A stretch of 64,000 bases of DNA, taken from NCBI RefSeq assembly GCF_014196055.1, contig NZ_JACICY010000001.1, forward strand, positions 436,481-500,480. Direction: 5' to 3'. A model generated the notes under the pieces. That model did no database searches. It saw only the letters and a list, made by a program, of their open reading frames with translations, and had not been told where the DNA came from. Origin of the DNA: Novosphingobium hassiacum. GTDB lineage: Bacteria; Pseudomonadota; Alphaproteobacteria; Sphingomonadales; Sphingomonadaceae. A program made the position numbers and the translations under genes. Numbering within the stretch: the first letter of the stretch is position 1; the number at the start of each line of letters is the position of its first letter. Of the stretch, positions 1-7,451 are shown one piece after another.

Positions 1-90
1 GGCTTTTTGTTTTTCTTGTTTCCCCCGCCCCCGTTGGGGTTGGCGTTCCCTCCCCGGGGGGGGGGGGGGGCCCCCCCCCCCCCCCCCCAC
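1..90. other. Low-complexity contig end, probable artefact
   Basis: This stretch is T-rich, then C/G-rich, and ends in 15 G (56-70) directly followed by 18 C (71-88). It has no coding potential and its composition differs sharply from everything downstream. Perfect abutting G and C homopolymers of this length are typical of assembly or sequencing artefacts at contig ends. I infer that real sequence starts at about position 89. Confidence 0.7.
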
Positions 91-125
91 GAACGGGTCT
101 AGGATAGATTTACAGGAAGATTTTG

Positions 126-1391
126 ATGCCTCTCGTTGAAATCAACTTCGATGGCCTTGTCGGTCCGAGCCACAATTACGCAGGGCTGAGCCTGGGCAAC
201 CTTGCCTCGTCCGCGCATGCCGGTACGCCATCCTACCCGCGCGCCGCCGCGCTGCAGGGCGTTGCCAAGATGCGGCACAATCTGGCGCTGGGGCTGGCGC
301 AGGGGCTGTTCGTGCCGTTGCCGCGACCGAACCCGGTGCTGCTCACTGCGCTTGGCCTGACCGCCATCGACGAAACCGACGCCGACCAGCGCCGCCTGCG
401 TGCCGCTGCGTGGTCAGCAAGTGCGATGTGGACCGCCAATGCCGCCACGGTCAGCCCCGCGCCCGATACCACAGACGGACGCTGCCACCTGACCGCCGCC
501 AACCTCGTCACGATGCCCCACCGCTCGCAGGAATGGCCCGACACGGTCCGTCAGTTGCGGCTGGCCTTTGCGGATGAGGCGCACTTCGCCGTCCACGACG
601 CGGTGCCCGCCTGTTTCGGCGATGAGGGCGCGGCCAACCACATGCGCATGGGGGCCAGTCACGCCGCCCCGGGCATCGAACTGTTCGTCTATGGCAAAAG
701 CGGCGGGGCGTTCCCAGCCCGCCAGCACGAACAGGCCAGCCGCGCGGTCGCCCGTCTGCATGGCCTCTCGCCCGACGCCTGCCTGTTCATCGAGCAGGCG
801 CCCGAAGCCATCGCGGCGGGCGCGTTCCACAACGATGTCGTCGCGGTCGCCAACGAGCGCGTGCTGTTTACCCACGAACAGGCATTTGCCAATCCCGAGG
901 ACGCATATGCCGCAATCCGCGCCAAGCTGCCCGAGGCCGAAATCGTCGTGGTGCCAGCCAATGCTGTCAGTCTTGGCGATGCGATCAAGAGCTACCTGTT
1001 CAACGCGCAACTCTTGACCCTGCCGACCGGCGAGATGGCGCTGGTGATCCCGCTCGAGGCATGGGAGACGCCGTCGGTGCGCGTCTGGCTCGATGGAATG
1101 CTCTCCTCGAACGGGCCAATCCGACGGGTGTTGCCGGTCGATGTGCGCCAGTCGATGGCTAATGGCGGGGGGCCTGCGTGCCTGCGCCTGCGCGTTGTCG
1201 CCGATCCTGCCACCGTCGATCCTCGCTTCCTCCTGGACGAGGCCAAAGCCGATCTGGTCGCGCGAACCATCGCGGCGCATTGGCCCGAGCAGATCGATCC
1301 TGCTGATCTTGGGCGGAAAACTCTGATGCTCACGGTCGTATCAGCGCGGGACAGGTTGTTGGACGCGCTCGGTCTTGCGGAACTTGCCTGA
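126..1391 (+). CDS. astB: N-succinylarginine dihydrolase
   Basis: AstB hydrolyses N2-succinylarginine to N2-succinylornithine, ammonia and CO2, the second step of the arginine succinyltransferase pathway in the cytoplasm. The 421-residue product starts with the family signature EINFDGLVGPSHNYAGLS. It keeps the expected catalytic His (near residue 235, in GAFHND) and Cys (near residue 352, in GGGPACLRL), plus an acidic residue in CFGDEGAANH. Length matches the family. An in-frame TTG precedes the ATG at 126, but AGGAAGA at 114-120 is well spaced for the ATG, so I chose that. The other ast genes are not in the window and would lie upstream, beyond the contig end. Confidence 0.95.
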   Translation: MPLVEINFDGLVGPSHNYAGLSLGNLASSAHAGTPSYPRAAALQGVAKMRHNLALGLAQGLFVPLPRPNPVLLTALGLTAIDETDADQRRLRAAAWSASAMWTANAATVSPAPDTTDGRCHLTAANLVTMPHRSQEWPDTVRQLRLAFADEAHFAVHDAVPACFGDEGAANHMRMGASHAAPGIELFVYGKSGGAFPARQHEQASRAVARLHGLSPDACLFIEQAPEAIAAGAFHNDVVAVANERVLFTHEQAFANPEDAYAAIRAKLPEAEIVVVPANAVSLGDAIKSYLFNAQLLTLPTGEMALVIPLEAWETPSVRVWLDGMLSSNGPIRRVLPVDVRQSMANGGGPACLRLRVVADPATVDPRFLLDEAKADLVARTIAAHWPEQIDPADLGRKTLMLTVVSARDRLLDALGLAELA

Positions 1392-1529
1392 CCGGTCGCG
1401 CGTATTCCGGCCGCCCGACGCTGTCGCTGCCATTTACAGTGAACGAATGTTTAACAAGGGCCTTGCCCGCAGAACATGGTTTGGCATGATGGTTGCTACG
1501 ACGTCAGGCAGAAGAGGATAATTGCCCGC

Positions 1530-1790
1530 ATGTTGCAAAAGATCGCCCGCCTGTTCGTCATCAAGACCCGTTTCGAGGCATTTGCGATCATCTACGCGCT
1601 GGCGCTGGGCTGCGTCGAACGCGGTAGGGGCTACCTGACCGAGTATCCGGGGTACGGTGGCAAGATGCTGTTCGTCGCCGCGACCGGCGCGGTCTTCATC
1701 GCGGGTGCCAAGATCCTCGATGCGGTGCGGATGGAGCAGGCTGCAGCGGCTGCGGCGAAAGTGACGGTGGTGGGGTCCGGCGGCAACTGA
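1530..1790 (+). CDS. Small inner-membrane protein, uncharacterised
   Basis: The product is 86 residues: MLQKIARLFVIKTRFEAF, then two hydrophobic stretches (about residues 15-30 and 48-68), then an Ala/Val-rich tail. An earlier in-frame ATG exists at 1476, but AGAGGA sits just upstream of 1530, so I take the later start. The topology suggests two membrane spans. I do not recognise a named family and assign no function. The gene stands alone, followed at 1803 by a single palindromic repeat arm that could end transcription. Confidence 0.6.
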   Translation: MLQKIARLFVIKTRFEAFAIIYALALGCVERGRGYLTEYPGYGGKMLFVAATGAVFIAGAKILDAVRMEQAAAAAAKVTVVGSGGN

Positions 1791-1802
1791 CAAGGCCACC
1801 GT

Positions 1803-1830
1803 GATGGACCCCGGCCTTCGCCGGGGTGAC
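1803..1830. repeat. Single REP-like palindrome (family B arm)
   Basis: The sequence reads GGACCCCGGCCTTCGCCGGGGTGAC, a hairpin with CCCCGGC/GCCGGGG arms. It matches the outer arms of the three larger elements at 6655-6774, 7173-7279 and 7326-7432, but here occurs as a singlet just after a stop codon. Confidence 0.7.
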
Positions 1831-1889
1831 GGGTGTGTTGATCGCAGATGTGAAGGTAGGTGGGGCGATTCTGTTGCTAGGCTCGCCCC

Positions 1890-2212
1890 CAGCCCCCGGT
1901 TTCCGATTCTGTTACCCGGTTCGGTCCGAACCGTGCTCTAACCTTATAACTTCAGGGCGTTAGCCCCTAGAATTATGCAGCGAGAGCAAGTGCTTCGTTG
2001 TCGTTGGCACTTGTGGGTTGTGAGCCTATAACAGGTTACTCAGCCTGGGCAAAAACAGCGCTTTTCAATACACGTCGATCCTAGTTCGGCCCCATCAACA
2101 CCCTTGCGACAACAAGGCCTGACCGCGAGCGATCAGTAGTGATGGTGGAGCCGCCGGGTACCGCCCCCGGGTCCGATATATCTATTGCACGCCGCAATTT
2201 ATCACCATAGCC
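1890..2212 (-). ncRNA. ssrA: Permuted two-piece tmRNA (transfer-messenger RNA)
   Basis: Read on the minus strand, an acceptor piece comes first and ends at 2143 with GGCTCC-ACCA. A spacer of about 50 nt follows. The coding piece then begins near 2093 with GGGGCCGAACTAGGATCGACG, the standard tmRNA 5' end. GGGGCC can pair with GGCTCC to form the acceptor stem. The tag reading frame runs from 2008 to 1973: GCC AAC GAC AAC GAA GCA CTT GCT CTC GCT GCA TAA, giving ANDNEALALAA. This permuted order is the known alphaproteobacterial form, cleaved to two RNAs that rescue stalled ribosomes with SmpB. The outer ends (about 1890 and 2212) are approximate. Confidence 0.93.
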
Positions 2213-2253
2213 GGTCGAAACCGGCAGGGATCGATATAGGGATGCCGCGCCAA

Positions 2254-2284
2254 ATGAAAAGGGGCGAGATTGCTCCCGCCCCTC
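2254..2284 (-). terminator. Rho-independent terminator after mscL
   Basis: On the minus strand AGGGGCGGGAG and CTCGCCCCT form a stem with a one-base bulge, followed directly by TTTTCATTT. It lies downstream of mscL and upstream of the tmRNA gene, separating the two transcripts. Confidence 0.65.
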
Positions 2285-2309
2285 AGCTAGTCCTGTTCCA
2301 TCCCTAAAT

Positions 2310-2385
2310 CGTCATCCCCGCGCAGGCGGCGACCCAGAGGCACTCACGGCGCGCGCTGGATTCCCGCCTTCGCGGGAATGACGAA
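2310..2385. repeat. Palindromic intergenic repeat (CGTCAT...ATGACG type)
   Basis: Outer ends CGTCATCCCCGCGCAGGCGG and CCCGCCTTCGCGGGAATGACG are inverted copies around a short centre containing CCCAGAGG and CTGGATT. This is the common dispersed palindrome layout of sphingomonad genomes. It lies between mscL and its terminator. Confidence 0.65.
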
Positions 2386-2398
2386 AGCAGGCTGTCGC

Positions 2399-2866
2399 TC
2401 AATCGCGTGCTTTGAGCGCGTCCCTAATTTCAGCCAGCAGTTCGACCTCGGTCGGCCCGGCCGGTGCTGCCGGTGCTTCCTCGGGCTTCACCGTCATCCG
2501 GTTGACCGCCTTGACGATCATGAAGATGATGAACGCGACGATCACGAAGTTGACCGCCTGGGTGATGAAATCGCCATAGCCGATCATCGGCACGCCAGCG
2601 GTCTTGAGGTCCGCATAGGCGGTCGGGTCGCCCTTGAAATCGGCAGGCACATCGCCCAGCCGCACGAAATACTTCGTGAAATCAACGCCGCCGGTGATCC
2701 AGCCGACGATCGGCATGATCACGCTCTCGGTCAGCGAGGTGACGATCTTGCCGAACGCCCCTCCGATGATCACGCCGACCGCCAGATCCAGCACGTTTCC
2801 GCGCGCGATGAATGTCTTGAACTCTCCCAGAACGCTCACAACTTCCCCCTTCACATTATTAACCAT
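2399..2866 (-). CDS. mscL: Large-conductance mechanosensitive channel MscL
   Basis: MscL is a pentameric inner-membrane channel that opens under membrane tension to release solutes during hypo-osmotic shock. The 155-residue product begins [19 protein letters not shown], followed by the pore helix [20 protein letters not shown], a periplasmic loop, a second helix (about residues 100-122) and a charged C-terminal bundle ending [11 protein letters not shown]. The reading frame extends 22 codons further upstream, but AGAGGAAGG lies just before the ATG at 2866 and the family starts here. It is transcribed alone. Confidence 0.96.
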   Translation of the reverse strand: MVNNVKGEVVSVLGEFKTFIARGNVLDLAVGVIIGGAFGKIVTSLTESVIMPIVGWITGGVDFTKYFVRLGDVPADFKGDPTAYADLKTAGVPMIGYGDFITQAVNFVIVAFIIFMIVKAVNRMTVKPEEAPAAPAGPTEVELLAEIRDALKARD

Positions 2867-3004
2867 GACCCTTCCTCTGGTTGCCACTCCGGGTCGAACG
2901 CCACAACCCTCAATCGGTTGCAGATCGGTCACACCTTGAAGTGGCGCGCCCTTGCGCTATCTCTTGCGCCATGACGGATCGCGCGTGCGATCCTGCAAAG
3001 GGGT

Positions 3005-3655
3005 ATGATGTCGATGGTTGCTTCACGCTTTGGCCAGATCGCTTTCGCAACTGTAGCCGCCGCCAGCCTTTCGGCCTGCGGCATCAATTCCGTGCCTGCC
3101 GCCGAGGAAGAGGCCAAGGCGCGCTGGGCTGACGTCGAAAGCTCATACCAGCGCCGCGCCGACCTGATCCCGAACCTGGTCTCGACCGCCAAGGGTGCGG
3201 CAGCGTCGGAAACGACGATCCTGACCAACGTGACCAATGCGCGCGCTGCGGCAACGTCGATCAACATCACGACCGACGACCTGTCGAACCCAGCCGAGTT
3301 CGAGAAATTCCAGAACGCGCAGAACCAGTTGACCCAGGCCCTGGGCCAGCTGCGCACGGTGGTGGAAAACTATCCCCAACTGCAGAGCCAGGCGCGCTTT
3401 GCCGACCTGATGGTCCAGCTGGAAGGAACCGAGAACCGCATCAACGTGTCGCGCACGCGCTACAACGAAGCGGTGCAGGCCTATAACACGACCATCCGCA
3501 CTTTCCCCGACGCGATCGGTGCCAAGCTGATCCACGGTGCCAAGCCGATGGTCCCGTTCAAGGCGGCTGCCGGTTCGGAAGTCGCGCCGACGGTCAATTT
3601 CGACATGAACACGCCTGCTCCGGCGGCACCTGCTGCGGCAGCGTCGGGCAACTGA
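3005..3655 (+). CDS. LemA family lipoprotein
   Basis: The product has 216 residues. A signal sequence ends in the lipobox LSAC (Cys near residue 25), so it is probably a lipoprotein. It is followed by the helical LemA domain: RWADVESSYQRRADLIPNLVSTAKG near the N-terminus and RTRYNEAVQAYNTTIRTFP near residue 150. A Pro/Ala-rich tail ends the protein. LemA proteins usually sit beside TPM-domain genes, as here: the next gene starts two bases after this stop. The function is unsettled; an envelope or scaffold role is inferred from the family. Confidence 0.92.
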   Translation: MMSMVASRFGQIAFATVAAASLSACGINSVPAAEEEAKARWADVESSYQRRADLIPNLVSTAKGAAASETTILTNVTNARAAATSINITTDDLSNPAEFEKFQNAQNQLTQALGQLRTVVENYPQLQSQARFADLMVQLEGTENRINVSRTRYNEAVQAYNTTIRTFPDAIGAKLIHGAKPMVPFKAAAGSEVAPTVNFDMNTPAPAAPAAAASGN

Positions 3656-3656
3656 C

Positions 3657-4487
3657 ATGACACGCCCGGTTCGGGCTTTCTGGCACGCGTTCGCGGGGCT
3701 GTTCCTGCTGTTCGCAGCAGGGACGGCGCACGCGGCGTTCCCGCCACGTCCCGCCGGGCCGGTGCTGGATCAGGCGAACATCATTCCCGACGCCGATGAA
3801 GCGGCGCTGGCGCAGAAGCTGGCGGCGTACAACGCACAGACCGGGCGCTCCGTCATCGTGGCGACGGTGGCTTCGCTCGACGGGGCAGACATCGATACGT
3901 ATGGCACCGAACTTGGCCAGACTTGGGGCGTTGGCGGCAAGGAAACCGACCAGGGCCTGATCCTGCTCGTCGCTCCAAATGACCGGAAGGTGCGCATCGA
4001 GGTCGGCTACGGGCTTGAGGAGTACATGCCCGACGTGCTGGCCGGGCGGATCATCGCAGGCGCCATCACGCCAAGGTTCAAGGCGGGCGACTATCCGGGC
4101 GGCATCAACGCCGGGATCGACCAGATTCTGACCCAGCTCAATCGCACGCCAGCCGACGCAAAAGCAGTCGCAGAGGCGGCCAAGGCGGCGGAGCGCGAAA
4201 ACGCGTCTGGCGGCGGATCGACCATTGCCAGCGCGATATTCTGGGTGGTGCTGATCGTGGTGTTCCTCGGCATCTTCGGACGCGGCAAGCGCGGCCATCG
4301 TCAGCGGCGCAGCGGGATCGATCCGGGCATCGTGCTGTGGGGCCTAAGCGAACTGGCACGGTCCGCCTCGGACCATGACCACGATTCCGGCGGTGGCTGG
4401 GGCGGTGGCGGCGGAGGCGGCGGAGGCGGCTTCGGTGGATTTGGTGGCGGCGGCTTTGGCGGCGGCGGCGCTTCGGGGGGCTGGTGA
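3657..4487 (+). CDS. TPM-domain membrane protein (YgcG-like)
   Basis: The product has 276 residues. It carries a signal peptide (cleavage near AHAAFP, residue 26) and then a TPM domain (about 36-160) with LDQANIIPDADEAAL and VRIEVGYGLEEYMPD. One transmembrane segment follows (about 190-207), then a Gly-rich C-terminal tail. The TPM domain is probably periplasmic. Family members co-occur with LemA and have been linked to membrane-protein quality control, but the function here is inference. The gene is tightly coupled to lemA upstream and overlaps the next TPM gene at ATGA. Confidence 0.9.
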   Translation: MTRPVRAFWHAFAGLFLLFAAGTAHAAFPPRPAGPVLDQANIIPDADEAALAQKLAAYNAQTGRSVIVATVASLDGADIDTYGTELGQTWGVGGKETDQGLILLVAPNDRKVRIEVGYGLEEYMPDVLAGRIIAGAITPRFKAGDYPGGINAGIDQILTQLNRTPADAKAVAEAAKAAERENASGGGSTIASAIFWVVLIVVFLGIFGRGKRGHRQRRSGIDPGIVLWGLSELARSASDHDHDSGGGWGGGGGGGGGGFGGFGGGGFGGGGASGGW

Positions 4488-5170
4488 TGGCACGACTGAC
4501 ACCCATGACCGAGGCTGACCACAAGCTGGTCTCCGACGCGGTTGCCGCAGCCGAGATGCACAGCGCGGGCGAGATCGTCACGATCGTCACGCCGCGCTCG
4601 GATTCCTACCGCGATGTTGCACTGGTGTGGTCGGCGCTGGTGGCGTTCGTGGCGCTATGCGCGCTTGAGATCGGTGCGGGGTTCTACCTGCCTCTGGTTG
4701 AGCGCCTGCTCGGGCTGTGGGCCTTCGAATGGACACCGCGCGCGGTGCTTGGCCTTGCGCTGATCGTTGGTACGATCAAGTTCCTCGCCATGTACCTGCT
4801 GATGCGGTTTACGCCGCTTGGGGCTTGGCTGACACCGAAGCGCGTGAGCAACGCCCGCGTGCGCGAACGCGCGTTGACCTGCTTCCGCGTGGGCGCGGAA
4901 AGCCGGACGACCGGTCATACCGGCGTGCTGATCTACCTCAGCCTTGCCGAACACCGCGCCGAGATCATTGCCGATGCGGCAATCGCATCGAGGGTTTCGC
5001 CCGAAACCTGGGGCGTGGCGATGAAAGCGATGCTCGATCCGCTGCGGCAGGGCCGCATGGCGCAAGGCATGGCGGCGGCGGTCGGCGAAGTGGGCACAGT
5101 GCTGGCGGAGCACTTTCCCCGCGCCGAGAATGACCGCAACGAACTGCCCGACAGGTTGATCGAAGTATGA
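4487..5170 (+). CDS. Second TPM-domain membrane protein
   Basis: The product has 227 residues. The order differs from the previous gene. A short N-terminal part (HSAGEIVTIVTPRSDSYRD) is followed by two membrane segments (about residues 42-62 and 80-105). The TPM-like region comes last, with RTTGHTGVLIYLSLAEHRAEIIAD. The ATG at 4487 overlaps the upstream stop (ATGA), indicating translational coupling. The stop overlaps the start of the Nudix gene. With lemA and the first TPM gene it forms a three-gene envelope module. Confidence 0.88.
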   Translation: MARLTPMTEADHKLVSDAVAAAEMHSAGEIVTIVTPRSDSYRDVALVWSALVAFVALCALEIGAGFYLPLVERLLGLWAFEWTPRAVLGLALIVGTIKFLAMYLLMRFTPLGAWLTPKRVSNARVRERALTCFRVGAESRTTGHTGVLIYLSLAEHRAEIIADAAIASRVSPETWGVAMKAMLDPLRQGRMAQGMAAAVGEVGTVLAEHFPRAENDRNELPDRLIEV

Positions 5171-5712
5171 GTCTTGAAGACGAGTATCGCGAGCAGCCCG
5201 AGCAGATGCGCTGGGAAGGCCGCTTCATCGCCGCCAAGACGCGCGGGCGCTGGGAGTACGTCAGCCGCACGCGCAACATCAAGGCGGCGGTGATCCTCGC
5301 GATCGACGACGGCCACGTGCTGCTCGTCGAACAGTTCCGCGTGCCCTTGGGCCGCCCGTGCATCGAGCTTCCGGCCGGACTGATCGGCGATGAAGCCGGT
5401 TCCGAGCACGAGGACGCCGCAACTGCCGCCGCGCGCGAACTGGAAGAGGAAACCGGCTACCGCCCGGGCCGGATCGAATCGATCGGCGAGTTCCATTCCT
5501 CGCCCGGCATGGTCACCGAAGCCTTCACCCTGTTCCGCGCGCACGATCTGGAAAAAGTTTCCGATGGCGGCGGGGTCGAGGGCGAAGGCATCACCGTGCA
5601 CCGGGTTGCCGTTACGGAAATCGAAGGCTTCCTCGCGAGCAAGCGCGCCGATGGCTATGCTGTCGACGTGCGGATGCTGCTTCTGCTGGCTCCGGGGATC
5701 ATGCAGGACTGA
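5167..5712 (+). CDS. Nudix hydrolase, ADP-ribose pyrophosphatase type
   Basis: The product has 181 residues. It contains a Nudix box, AARELEEETGY (about residues 91-101), preceded by the conserved ELPAGLIGDEAG. The N-terminal RWEYVSRTRNIKAAVILAIDD resembles the ADP-ribose/sugar-nucleotide pyrophosphatase subfamily, which hydrolyses NDP-X substrates such as ADP-ribose in the cytoplasm. The start overlaps the stop of the TPM gene by four bases, so it is probably cotranscribed with the lemA/TPM module. Substrate is inferred from the subfamily only. Confidence 0.88.
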   Translation: MSLEDEYREQPEQMRWEGRFIAAKTRGRWEYVSRTRNIKAAVILAIDDGHVLLVEQFRVPLGRPCIELPAGLIGDEAGSEHEDAATAAARELEEETGYRPGRIESIGEFHSSPGMVTEAFTLFRAHDLEKVSDGGGVEGEGITVHRVAVTEIEGFLASKRADGYAVDVRMLLLLAPGIMQD

Positions 5713-5754
5713 CCCCTGCCCTTGCGCAAGTCGCTTCCATAATCTTCTATCGCT

Positions 5755-5826
5755 GCTCCCCCGCGAAGGCGGGGGCCTCAGGAGGTTGCGCGCAACGGCC
5801 TGAGGCCCCCGCCTTCGCGGGGAAGC
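5755..5826. repeat. Palindromic intergenic repeat, family A copy 1
   Basis: Two inverted arms (CCCCCGCGAAGGCGGGGGCC and its complement) flank a short AT-poorer centre. Each arm is itself a hairpin. Related copies occur at 16990-17065 and 24571-24650. It lies between the Nudix and SDR genes. Confidence 0.85.
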
Positions 5827-5858
5827 AGAGTCATTGGCGAACGAGCGAGAGGACAACC

Positions 5859-6638
5859 ATGGGCAGGGTCAACGGCAAGAAGGCGCTCGTCACCGGCGCG
5901 GCACAGGGCTTGGGCGCGGCACATGCATGGATGCTCGCGCGCGAAGGGGCCAAGGTCCTGCTCACCGACATCAATGGCGATGGTGCGCACGAGACGGCTT
6001 CAGCGATCGACGCGGAACTGGGCCGGGGCACCGCCTTTGCGACGCGCCATGACGTGACCAGCCCTGACGACTGGGACGCCGCAATCGCGCTCGCCGCCGA
6101 GAAAATGGGCGGCCTGTCGGTGCTGGTCAACAACGCGGGCGTCGGCGTGCGCGGCGACATCGAGACCTGCACGCTGGAGGACTGGCATCGCGGCTTTGCC
6201 ATCAACGTCGACAGCGTCTTCCTCGGTTGCCAGAAGGCCCTGCCCCTGCTGCGCGACAGCCAGCCCGCCTCGATCGTCAATATCAGTTCGATCGCAGGGC
6301 TGATCGCCTCGGACACGATGCCCGGCTACAACGCGAGCAAAGCAGCGGTGTGGATGCTGTCGAAATCGGTCGCGCTGTACTGCGCCAAGCGCGGTTGGGA
6401 CATCCGCTGCAATTCGGTCCACCCGACCTTCATCGATACGCCGATCCTCGACGGCATCGCCCGCAACGCCAACATCGACAAGGACGTCGTGATGGGCAAA
6501 CTCGCCCGCCAGATCCCGCTCGGCCGCATCGGCGTGCCCGACGACATCGCGGCGGGCGTGCTCTATCTGGCGAGCGACGAGAGCCGGTTCATGACCGGCG
6601 CGGAATTAAAGCTGGACGGCGGCATTTCTGCGATGTGA
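5859..6638 (+). CDS. Short-chain dehydrogenase/reductase
   Basis: The product is a 259-residue classical SDR. It has the cofactor motif TGAAQGLG near residue 12, NNAG near residue 91, a catalytic Ser in NISSIAG, the YNASK catalytic Tyr/Lys pair near residue 155, and the C-terminal signature GAELKLDGG. These enzymes oxidise or reduce alcohols and ketones with NAD(P). The acidic LTDIN after strand 2 suggests NAD preference. GAGAGGAC precedes the ATG. The substrate cannot be told from the sequence; hydroxysteroid or cyclic-alcohol dehydrogenases are the closest groups I recognise. Confidence 0.9.
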   Translation: MGRVNGKKALVTGAAQGLGAAHAWMLAREGAKVLLTDINGDGAHETASAIDAELGRGTAFATRHDVTSPDDWDAAIALAAEKMGGLSVLVNNAGVGVRGDIETCTLEDWHRGFAINVDSVFLGCQKALPLLRDSQPASIVNISSIAGLIASDTMPGYNASKAAVWMLSKSVALYCAKRGWDIRCNSVHPTFIDTPILDGIARNANIDKDVVMGKLARQIPLGRIGVPDDIAAGVLYLASDESRFMTGAELKLDGGISAM

Positions 6639-6654
6639 GGCACTCCCCTCACCC

Positions 6655-6774
6655 GTCACCCCGGCGTAGGCCGGGGCCCATCACTCTATTACTACCAACA
6701 TCCCGAATATCAGCGCGCATAGTGCCCTCGTTTAATCCGGACAGCGGGATAGATCCCGGCCTGCGCCGGGCGAC
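6655..6774. repeat. REPIN-like element, family B copy 1
   Basis: The outer arms are GTCACCCCGGCGTAGGCCGG on the left and CCCGGCCTGCGCCGGGCGAC on the right, forming a ~120-bp inverted-repeat element. The inner motif AATCCGGACAGCG is shared with the copy at 7326-7432. It lies just upstream of the GIY-YIG gene. Confidence 0.8.
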
Positions 6775-6857
6775 GGGCAATGGGGGAGATTGTTCGGTTC
6801 TGGCTGATTCGGGCATTTTGCCGGTGCAACAGTCGGGCAAGCAGCTAACCTGGACAG

Positions 6858-7151
6858 ATGAAGGGCGGTTGGGTCTACATCATGTCGAACGGCCCCCACG
6901 GCACGCTCTACACGGGCGTTACGTCTGACCTACCTCGCCGGGTCCAGCAGCACCGCGATGGAAACGGCTCAGAATTCTGCCACAAGTACGGCCTTACTCG
7001 TCTCGTCTACGCCGAATCGTACGATCGGATCGAAGATGCCATCGTGCGCGAGAAGCGGATCAAAGAATGGCAACGCCAATGGAAGCTGCGGCTGATCCGT
7101 GCCCAGAACCCCGATTGGCGAGATCTGTACCATGATTTAGCTTATCTCTAG
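6858..7151 (+). CDS. Single-domain GIY-YIG endonuclease
   Basis: The product has 97 residues and is one GIY-YIG domain. WVYIM at the N-terminus corresponds to the GIY strand and LYTGVTSDL to the YIG strand. The Arg in DLPRRVQQH, the Glu in IVREKRIKEW and the Asn in RAQNPDW match the usual catalytic set. Small proteins of this kind are often annotated as UvrC-domain or YhbQ-like proteins. Their in vivo role is unknown. The Shine-Dalgarno signal is weak. The gene is bracketed by family B palindromic elements on both sides, and no other gene lies between those elements. Confidence 0.9.
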   Translation: MKGGWVYIMSNGPHGTLYTGVTSDLPRRVQQHRDGNGSEFCHKYGLTRLVYAESYDRIEDAIVREKRIKEWQRQWKLRLIRAQNPDWRDLYHDLAYL

Positions 7152-7172
7152 CCAAATCCATAGAAATAGCTC

Positions 7173-7279
7173 GTCACCCTAACGCAGGACGGTGCCTATC
7201 CCGCTGTCTTTGCTCACCCAGCACATTGTCGATGCACAATCTGGAGAGCGAGATGGACCCCGGCCTTCGCCAAGGCGAC
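7173..7279. repeat. REPIN-like element, family B copy 2
   Basis: This is a 107-bp element with degenerate outer arms (GTCACCCTAACGCAGGACGG and CCCCGGCCTTCGCCAAGGCG). Its core (7195-7282) is closely similar to that of copy 3, including GCTCACCCAGCACATTG and GCGAGATGGACCCCGG. It begins 22 bases after the GIY-YIG stop. Confidence 0.85.
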
Positions 7280-7325
7280 GGTGGGTGGCGCAGGTAAGAA
7301 GGACGAGCCATTACCCTTCTTGGTC

Positions 7326-7432
7326 GTCACCCCGGCGCAGGCCGGGGCCTATCCCGTCGTCGTTGCTCACCCAGCACATTGGCGATGCGCAATCCGGACA
7401 GCGAGATGGACCCCGGGCTTCGCCGGGGCGAC
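7326..7432. repeat. REPIN-like element, family B copy 3
   Basis: This is a 107-bp element, the same length as copy 2, with intact outer arms (GTCACCCCGGCGCAGGCCGG and CCCCGGGCTTCGCCGGGGCG). It is probably the least decayed of the three copies. It fills the space up to the formaldehyde dehydrogenase gene. Confidence 0.85.
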
Positions 7433-7451
7433 GGTTGTTGTGCCTAAGCCC

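Noticed and set aside
7195..7435. CRISPR-like repeat-spacer pattern
   Set aside because: There are only two long copies with internal inverted arms and no spacer of constant length; they are palindromic intergenic elements.
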